Shown piece by piece: positions 55,792-64,000 of a stretch of 64,000 bases of DNA; position 1 is the stretch's first letter; every line of letters begins with the position of its first letter. The stretch comes from Corallium rubrum. Taxonomy: Eukaryota > Cnidaria > Anthozoa > Scleralcyonacea > Coralliidae. Location of the stretch: contig CAXIUP010000033.1 of the NCBI GenBank assembly GCA_964035015.1, forward strand, positions 1 through 64,000, given 5' to 3'. The position numbers and the translations under genes are program-made. Under the pieces are notes generated by a model that worked only from the letters and a program-made list of their open reading frames with translations, searched no databases and was not told where the DNA came from.

Positions 55792-55997
55792 GAATTTGGA
55801 GTCAGAGCAGAGGGAATTATTGCAGGTGCGACAGTTCATGGATAGAAGACGATTGGAGGAGGGGTTTCTCCTGTTTGCAGCTTTAGAGGTGAACGTTGAG
55901 AATTCTTTGTCATTGGAAAGTATTCCTTACGACAAGACTGAGTTGGCGAAGGTTGTTGTTGAACAGTATGAAGGTGTATTTTATAAAAAGTGGACAG
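55792..55997 (+). CDS. KDZ-transposase-associated protein, exon 2 (3' part of gene not found)
   Basis: After the phase-2 join this exon reads N-L-E-S-E-Q-R-E-L-L-Q-V, then FMDRRRLEEGFLLFAALE, a Ser/Leu stretch and VVVEQYEGVFYKKWTG. It could end at the stop 56006-56008 or, more in keeping with the family, at the donor ACAG|GTATAT (GT at 55998-55999). The catalytic KDZ transposase that should follow is not in the window, because satellite DNA starts 100 bp downstream. The gene is therefore either truncated or has a very large intron containing the satellite. Confidence 0.5.
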
Positions 55998-56096
55998 GTA
56001 TATTGTAATACAAATATATTTCTTCATTATGATAATTAGTAACTTTGCTTAAGAATTTAATACAAGCATAGGAAGTGTTCTTGATGTTTTTATTTT

Positions 56097-59000
56097 AACT
56101 CATTCCTGTCCGGGGGCTTCCCCAGAGGTGAATAAAATCGTCTGGCGTTAGCCAGAATAAAATACTAAAGACCAATTCGGACAAGAAAGAGTTAAAGAGA
56201 TAGTTTATAACGCATTCCTGTCCGGGGGCTTCCCCAGAGGTGAATAAAATCGTCTGGCGTTAGCCAGAATAAAATACTAAAGACCAATTCGGACACGAAA
56301 GAGTTAAAGAGATAGTTTATAACTCATTCCTGTCCGTCCGGGGGCTTCCCCAGAGGTGAATAAAATCGTCTGGCGTTAGCCAGAATAAAATACTAAAGAC
56401 CAATTCGGACACGAAAGAGTTAAAGAGATAGTTTATAACGCATTCCTGTCCGGGGGCTTCCCCAGAGGTGAATAAAATCGTCTGGCGTTAGCCAGAATAA
56501 AATACTAAAGACCAATTCGGACAAGAAAGAGTTAAAGAGATAGTTTATAACGCATTCCTGTCCGGGGGCTTCCCCAGAGGTGAATAAAATCGTCTGGCGT
56601 TAGCCAGAATAAAATACTAAAGACCAATTCGGACAAGAAAGAGTTAAAGAGATAGTTTATAACGCATTCCTGTCCGGGGGCTTCCCCAGAGGTGAATAAA
56701 ATCGTCTGGCGTTAGCCCGAATAAAATACTAAAGACCAATTCGGACAAGAAAGAGTTAAAGAGATAGTTTATAACTCATTCCTGTCCGGGGGCTTCCCCA
56801 GAGGTGAATAAAATCGTCTGGCGTTAGCCAGAATAAAATACTAAAGACCAATTCGGACAAGAAAGAGTTAAAGAGATAGTTTATAACTCATTCCTGTCCG
56901 GGGGCTTCCCCAGAGGTGAATAAAATCGTCTGGCGTTAGCCCGAATAAAATACTAAAGACCAATTCGGACAAGAAAGAGTTAAAGAGATAGTTTATAACT
57001 CATTCCTGTCCGGGGGCTTCCCCAGAGGTGAATAAAATCGTCTGGCGTTAGCCCGAATAAAATACTAAAGACCAATTCGGACAAGAAAGAGTTAAAGAGA
57101 TAGTTTATAACTCATTCCTGTCCGGGGGCTTCCCCAGAGGTGAATAAAATCGTCTGGCGTTAGCCCGAATAAAATACTAAAGATCAATTCGGACAAGAAA
57201 GAGTTAAAGAGATAGTTTATAACTCATTCCTGTCCGGGGGCTTCCCAGAGGTGAATAAAATCGTCTGGCGTTAGCCCGAATAAAATACTAAAGATCAATT
57301 CGGACAAGAAAGAGTTAAAGAGATAGTTTATAACTCATTCCTGTCCGGGGGCTTCCCCAGAGGTGAATAAAATCGTCTGGCGTTAGCCAGAATAAAATAC
57401 TAAAGACCAATTCGGACAAGAAAGAGTTAAAGAGATAGTTTATAACTCATTCCTGTCCGGGGGCTTCCCCAGAGGTGAATAAAATCGTCTGGCGTTAGCC
57501 AGAATAAAATACTAAAGACCAATTCGGACAAGAAAGAGTTAAAGAGATAGTTTATAACTCATTCCTGTCCGGGGGCTTCCCCAGAGGTGAATAAAATCGT
57601 CTGGCGTTAGCCAGAATAAAATACTAAAGACCAATTCGGACAAGAAAGAGTTAAAGAGATAGTTTATAACTCATTCCTGTCCGGGGGCTTCCCCAGAGGT
57701 GAATAAAATCGTCTGGCGTTAGCCAGAATAAAATACTAAAGACCAATTCGGACAAGAAAGAGTTAAAGAGATAGTTTATAACTCATTCCTGTCCGGGGCT
57801 TCCCCAGAGGTGAATAAAATCGTCTGGCGTTAGCCAGAATAAAATACTAAAGACCAATTCGGACAAGAAAGAGTTAAAGAGATAGTTTATAACTCATTCC
57901 TGTCCGGGGGCTTCCCCAGAGGTGAATAAAATCGTCTGGCGTTAGCCAGAATAAAATACTAAAGACCAATTCGGACAAGAAAGAGTTAAAGAGATAGTTT
58001 ATAACTCATTCCTGTCCGGGGGCTTCCCCAGAGGTGAATAAAATCGTCTGGCGTTAGCCAGAATAAAATACTAAAGACCAATTCGGACAAGAAAGAGTTA
58101 AAGAGATAGTTTATAACTCATTCCTGTCCGGGGGCTTCCCCAGAGGTGAATAAAATCGTCTGGCGTTAGCCAGAATAAAATACTAAAGACCAATTCGGAC
58201 AAGAAAGAGTTAAAGAGATAGTTTATAACTCATTCCTGTCCGGGGGCTTCCCCAGAGGTGAATAAAATCGTCTGGCGTTAGCCAGAATAAAATACTAAAG
58301 ACCAATTCGGACAAGAAAGAGTTAAAGAGATAGTTTATAACTCATTCCTGTCCGGGGGCTTCCCCAGAGGTGAATAAAATCGTCTGGCGTTAGCCAGAAT
58401 AAAATACTAAAGACCAATTCGGACAAGAAAGAGTTAAAGAGATAGTTTATAACTCATTCCTGTCCGGGGGCTTCCCCAGAGGTGAATAAAATCGTCTGGC
58501 GTTAGCCAGAATAAAATACTAAAGACCAATTCGGACAAGAAAGAGTTAAAGAGATAGTTTATAACTCATTCCTGTCCGGGGGCTTCCCCAGAGGTGAATA
58601 AAATCGTCTGGCGTTAGCCAGAATAAAATACTAAAGACCAATTCGGACAAGAAAGAGTTAAAGAGATAGTTTATAACTCATTCCTGTCCGGGGGCTTCCC
58701 CAGAGGTGAATAAAATCGTCTGGCGTTAGCCAGAATAAAATACTAAAGACCAATTCGGACAAGAAAGAGTTAAAGAGATAGTTTATAACTCATTCCTGTC
58801 CGGGGGCTTCCCCAGAGGTGAATAAAATCGTCTGGCGTTAGCCAGAATAAAATACTAAAGACCAATTCGGACAAGAAAGAGTTAAAGAGATAGTTTATAA
58901 CTCATTCCTGTCCGGGGGCTTCCCCAGAGGTGAATAAAATCGTCTGGCGTTAGCCAGAATAAAATACTAAAGACCAATTCGGACAAGAAAGAGTTAAAGA

Positions 59001-62000
59001 GATAGTTTATAACTCATTCCTGTCCGGGGGCTTCCCCAGAGGTGAATAAAATCGTCTGGCGTTAGCCAGAATAAAATACTAAAGACCAATTCGGACAAGA
59101 AAGAGTTAAAGAGATAGTTTATAACTCATTCCTGTCCGGGGGCTTCCCCAGAGGTGAATAAAATCGTCTGGCGTTAGCCAGAATAAAATACTAAAGACCA
59201 ATTCGGACAAGAAAGAGTTAAAGAGATAGTTTATAACTCATTCCTGTCCGGGGGCTTCCCCAGAGGTGAATAAAATCGTCTGGCGTTAGCCAGAATAAAA
59301 TACTAAAGACCAATTCGGACAAGAAAGAGTTAAAGAGATAGTTTATAACTCATTCCTGTCCGGGGGCTTCCCCAGAGGTGAATAAAATCGTCTGGCGTTA
59401 GCCAGAATAAAATACTAAAGACCAATTCGGACAAGAAAGAGTTAAAGAGATAGTTTATAAAGAGATAGTTTATAACTCATTCCTGTCCGGGGGCTTCCCC
59501 AGAGGTGAATAAAATCGTCTGGCGTTAGCCAGAATAAAATACTAAAGACCAATTCGGACAAGAAAGAGTTAAAGAGATAGTTTATAACTCATTCCTGTCC
59601 GGGGGCTTCCCCAGAGGTGAATAAAATCGTCTGGCGTTAGCCAGAATAAAATACTAAAGACCAATTCGGACAAGAAAGAGTTAAAGAGATAGTTTATAAC
59701 TCATTCCTGTCCGGGGGCTTCCCCAGAGGTGAATAAAATCGTCTGGCGTTAGCCAGAATAAAATACTAAAGACCAATTCGGACAAGAAAGAGTTAAAGAG
59801 ATAGTTTATAACTCATTCCTGTCCGGGGGCTTCCCCAGAGGTGAATAAAATCGTCTGGCGTTAGCCAGAATAAAATACTAAAGACCAATTCGGACAAGAA
59901 AGAGTTAAAGAGATAGTTTATAACTCATTCCTGTCCGGGGGCTTCCCCAGAGGTGAATAAAATCGTCTGGCGTTAGCCAGAATAAAATACTAAAGACCAA
60001 TTCGGACAAGAAAGAGTTAAAGAGATAGTTTATAACTCATTCCTGTCCGGGGGCTTCCCCAGAGGTGAATAAAATCGTCTGGCGTTAGCCAGAATAAAAT
60101 ACTAAAGACCAATTCGGACAAGAAAGAGTTAAAGAGATAGTTTATAACTCATTCCTGTCCGGGGGCTTCCCCAGAGGTGAATAAAATCGTCTGGCGTTAG
60201 CCAGAATAAAATACTAAAGACCAATTCGGACAAGAAAGAGTTAAAGAGATAGTTTATAACTCATTCCTGTCCGGGGGCTTCCCCAGAGGTGAATAAAATC
60301 GTCTGGCGTTAGCCAGAATAAAATACTAAAGACCAATTCGGACAAGAAAGAGTTAAAGAGATAGTTTATAACTCATTCCTGTCCGGGGGCTTCCCCAGAG
60401 GTGAATAAAATCGTCTGGCGTTAGCCAGAATAAAATACTAAAGACCAATTCGGACAAGAAAGAGTTAAAGAGATAGTTTATAACTCATTCCTGTCCGGGG
60501 GCTTCCCCAGAGGTGAATAAAATCGTCTGGCGTTAGCCAGAATAAAATACTAAAGACCAATTCGGACAAGAAAGAGTTAAAGAGATAGTTTATAACTCAT
60601 TCCTGTCCGGGGGCTTCCCCAGAGGTGAATAAAATCGTCTGGCGTTAGCCAGAATAAAATACTAAAGACCAATTCGGACAAGAAAGAGTTAAAGAGATAG
60701 TTTATAACTCATTCCTGTCCGGGGGCTTCCCCAGAGGTGAATAAAATCGTCTGGCGTTAGCCAGAATAAAATACTAAAGACCAATTCGGACAAGAAAGAG
60801 TTAAAGAGATAGTTTATAACTCATTCCTGTCCGGGGGCTTCCCCAGAGGTGAATAAAATCGTCTGGCGTTAGCCAGAATAAAATACTAAAGACCAATTCG
60901 GACAAGAAAGAGTTAAAGAGATAGTTTATAACTCATTCCTGTCCGGGGGCTTCCCCAGAGGTGAATAAAATCGTCTGGCGTTAGCCAGAATAAAATACTA
61001 AAGACCAATTCGGACAAGAAAGAGTTAAAGAGATAGTTTATAACTCATTCCTGTCCGGGGGCTTCCCCAGAGGTGAATAAAATCGTCTGGCGTTAGCCAG
61101 AATAAAATACTAAAGACCAATTCGGACAAGAAAGAGTTAAAGAGATAGTTTATAACTCATTCCTGTCCGGGGGCTTCCCCAGAGGTGAATAAAATCGTCT
61201 GGCGTTAGCCAGAATAAAATACTAAAGACCAATTCGGACAAGAAAGAGTTAAAGAGATAGTTTATAACTCATTCCTGTCCGGGGGCTTCCCCAGAGGTGA
61301 ATAAAATCGTCTGGCGTTAGCCAGAATAAAATACTAAAGACCAATTCGGACAAGAAAGAGTTAAAGAGATAGTTTATAACTCATTCCTGTCCGGGGGCTT
61401 CCCCAGAGGTGAATAAAATCGTCTGGCGTTAGCCAGAATAAAATACTAAAGACCAATTCGGACAAGAAAGAGTTAAAGAGATAGTTTATAACTCATTCCT
61501 GTCCGGGGGCTTCCCCAGAGGTGAATAAAATCGTCTGGCGTTAGCCAGAATAAAATACTAAAGACCAATTCGGACAAGAAAGAGTTAAAGAGATAGTTTA
61601 TAACTCATTCCTGTCCGGGGGCTTCCCCAGAGGTGAATAAAATCGTCTGGCGTTAGCCAGAATAAAATACTAAAGACCAATTCGGACAAGAAAGAGTTAA
61701 AGAGATAGTTTATAACTCATTCCTGTCCGGGGGCTTCCCCAGAGGTGAATAAAATCGTCTGGCGTTAGCCAGAATAAAATACTAAAGACCAATTCGGACA
61801 AGAAAGAGTTAAAGAGATAGTTTATAACTCATTCCTGTCCGGGGGCTTCCCCAGAGGTGAATAAAATCGTCTGGCGTTAGCCAGAATAAAATACTAAAGA
61901 CCAATTCGGACAAGAAAGAGTTAAAGAGATAGTTTATAACTCATTCCTGTCCGGGGGCTTCCCCAGAGGTGAATAAAATCGTCTGGCGTTAGCCAGAATA

Positions 62001-64000
62001 AAATACTAAAGACCAATTCGGACAAGAAAGAGTTAAAGAGATAGTTTATAACTCATTCCTGTCCGGGGGCTTCCCCAGAGGTGAATAAAATCGTCTGGCG
62101 TTAGCCAGAATAAAATACTAAAGACCAATTCGGACAAGAAAGAGTTAAAGAGATAGTTTATAACTCATTCCTGTCCGGGGGCTTCCCCAGAGGTGAATAA
62201 AATCGTCTGGCGTTAGCCAGAATAAAATACTAAAGACCAATTCGGACAAGAAAGAGTTAAAGAGATAGTTTATAACTCATTCCTGTCCGGGGGCTTCCCC
62301 AGAGGTGAATAAAATCGTCTGGCGTTAGCCAGAATAAAATACTAAAGACCAATTCGGACAAGAAAGAGTTAAAGAGATAGTTTATAACTCATTCCTGTCC
62401 GGGGCTTCCCCAGAGGTGAATAAAATCGTCTGGCGTTAGCCAGAATAAAATACTAAAGACCAATTCGGACAAGAAAGAGTTAAAGAGATAGTTTATAACT
62501 CATTCCTGTCCGGGGGCTTCCCCAGAGGTGAATAAAATCGTCTGGCGTTAGCCAGAATAAAATACTAAAGACCAATTCGGACAAGAAAGAGTTAAAGAGA
62601 TAGTTTATAACTCATTCCTGTCCGGGGGCTTCCCCAGAGGTGAATAAAATCGTCTGGCGTTAGCCAGAATAAAATACTAAAGACCAATTCGGACAAGAAA
62701 GAGTTAAAGAGATAGTTTATAACTCATTCCTGTCCGGGGGCTTCCCCAGAGGTGAATAAAATCGTCTGGCGTTAGCCAGAATAAAATACTAAAGACCAAT
62801 TCGGACAAGAAAGAGTTAAAGAGATAGTTTATAACTCATTCCTGTCCGGGGGCTTCCCCAGAGGTGAATAAAATCGTCTGGCGTTAGCCAGAATAAAATA
62901 CTAAAGACCAATTCGGACAAGAAAGAGTTAAAGAGATAGTTTATAACTCATTCCTGTCCGGGGGCTTCCCCAGAGGTGAATAAAATCGTCTGGCGTTAGC
63001 CAGAATAAAATACTAAAGACCAATTCGGACAAGAAAGAGTTAAAGAGATAGTTTATAACTCATTCCTGTCCGGGGGCTTCCCCAGAGGTGAATAAAATCG
63101 TCTGGCGTTAGCCAGAATAAAATACTAAAGACCAATTCGGACAAGAAAGAGTTAAAGAGATAGTTTATAACTCATTCCTGTCCGGGGGCTTCCCCAGAGG
63201 TGAATAAAATCGTCTGGCGTTAGCCAGAATAAAATACTAAAGACCAATTCGGACAAGAAAGAGTTAAAGAGATAGTTTATAACTCATTCCTGTCCGGGGG
63301 CTTCCCCAGAGGTGAATAAAATCGTCTGGCGTTAGCCAGAATAAAATACTAAAGACCAATTCGGACAAGAAAGAGTTAAAGAGATAGTTTATAACTCATT
63401 CCTGTCCGGGGCTTCCCCAGAGGTGAATAAAATCGTCTGGCGTTAGCCAGAATAAAATACTAAAGACCAATTCGGACAAGAAAGAGTTAAAGAGATAGTT
63501 TATAACTCATTCCTGTCCGGGAGCTTCCCCAGAGGTGAATAAAATCGTCTGGCGTTAGCCAGAATAAAATACTAAAGACCAATTCGGACAAGAAAGAGTT
63601 AAAGAGATAGTTTATAACTCATTCCTGTCCGGGGGCTTCCCCAGAGGTGAATAAAATCGTCTGGCGTTAGCCAGAATAAAATACTAAAGACCAATTCGGA
63701 CAAGAAAGAGTTAAAGAGATAGTTTATAACTCATTCCTGTCCGGGGGCTTCCCCAGAGGTGAATAAAATCGTCTGGCGTTAGCCAGAATAAAATACTAAA
63801 GACCAATTCGGACAAGAAAGAGTTAAAGAGATAGTTTATAACTCATTCCTGTCCGGGAGCTTCCCCAGAGGTGAATAAAATCGTCTGGCGTTAGCCAGAA
63901 TAAAATACTAAAGACCAATTCGGACAAGAAAGAGTTAAAGAGATAGTTTATAACTCATTCCTGTCCGGGAGCTTCCCCAGAGGTGAATAAAATCGTCTGG
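56097..64000 (+). repeat. 112-bp satellite array, about 70 copies, running off the window
   Basis: The period of 112 bp was measured between CATTCCTGTCC starts at 56101, 56213 and 56325. Each unit begins TAACTCATTCCTGTCCGGGG and its other side reads CGGACAAGAAAGAGTTAAAG, imperfect inverted termini, followed by AGATAGTTTATA. Internal hairpins are TCTGGC-GTTA-GCCAGA (perfect 6-bp stem) and GGGG-CTT-CCCC. Early units vary (AACGCATT, a 4-bp GTCC insertion at about 56334, CCCGAAT breaking the hairpin at about 56.7-57.3 kb). From 57.3 kb on the copies are almost identical. A 16-bp slip (AAAGAGATAGTTTATA doubled) lies at about 59455-59470. No open frame of interest. Confidence 0.97.

Noticed and set aside
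31190-64000. CRISPR-like regular repeats
   Set aside because: Units are contiguous satellites of 159, 59 and 112 bp without unique spacers, in a eukaryotic genome.

Overview
The window is eukaryotic, repeat-dominated DNA. Its genes have introns with GT/AG splice sites, and it carries LINEs, tRNA-derived SINEs, hAT-like and Tc1-like elements, a Polinton/Maverick and megasatellite arrays. The host exons are metazoan (TRPA cation channel). The repeat style and the KDZ-associated gene suggest an invertebrate, possibly a cnidarian, but the species cannot be fixed from this sequence. Nothing here is prokaryotic.

Layout. 1-470: GGAA-type microsatellites. 696-9348: the last three recognisable exons of a TRPA-family channel on the + strand (696-929, 1566-1874, 9079-9348), all joined in phase 0. 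The intron between the last two is 7.2 kb and holds a nested insertion: a LINE 3' remnant split by a 5.9-kb non-autonomous Polinton (2592-8506, 6-bp target duplication CCCCTA, 1.4-kb inverted repeats). The Polinton keeps a frameshifted zinc-finger/packaging-ATPase gene and two small intact genes, and has lost polymerase, integrase and capsid genes. 9349-24180: a mosaic of foldback and DNA transposons. It includes a nearly intact CR1-like LINE (10.9-15.98 kb, minus strand) and a 3.4-kb hAT-like element (16987-20390) into which a second hAT-like element and a TTAA-flanked element have inserted. It also holds tRNA-derived SINE composites and a palindromic family seen at 8.7, 22.3 and 30.2 kb. 24190-31120: minisatellites plus one coding repeat array of 23-residue (69-bp) units resembling STPR-type repeats.

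31.19-53.42 kb: a 22-kb satellite built from a 159-bp unit and a 59-bp optional module, with a higher-order duplication of 5,865 bp. 53.4-54.8 kb: scrambled inverted repeats. 54862-55997: a two-exon gene fragment resembling the cysteine-cluster proteins associated with KDZ transposases. 56.1-64.0 kb (running off the end): about 70 nearly identical copies of a 112-bp satellite whose unit has terminal inverted repeats and internal hairpins, as if a miniature transposon had been tandemly amplified.

How the parts relate. Only the TRPA exons look like a host gene under constraint. The other coding sequences belong to mobile elements. Long open frames inside the satellites (minus strand 31-53 kb; all frames in the 69-bp array) follow from unit lengths divisible by three and are not treated as genes.
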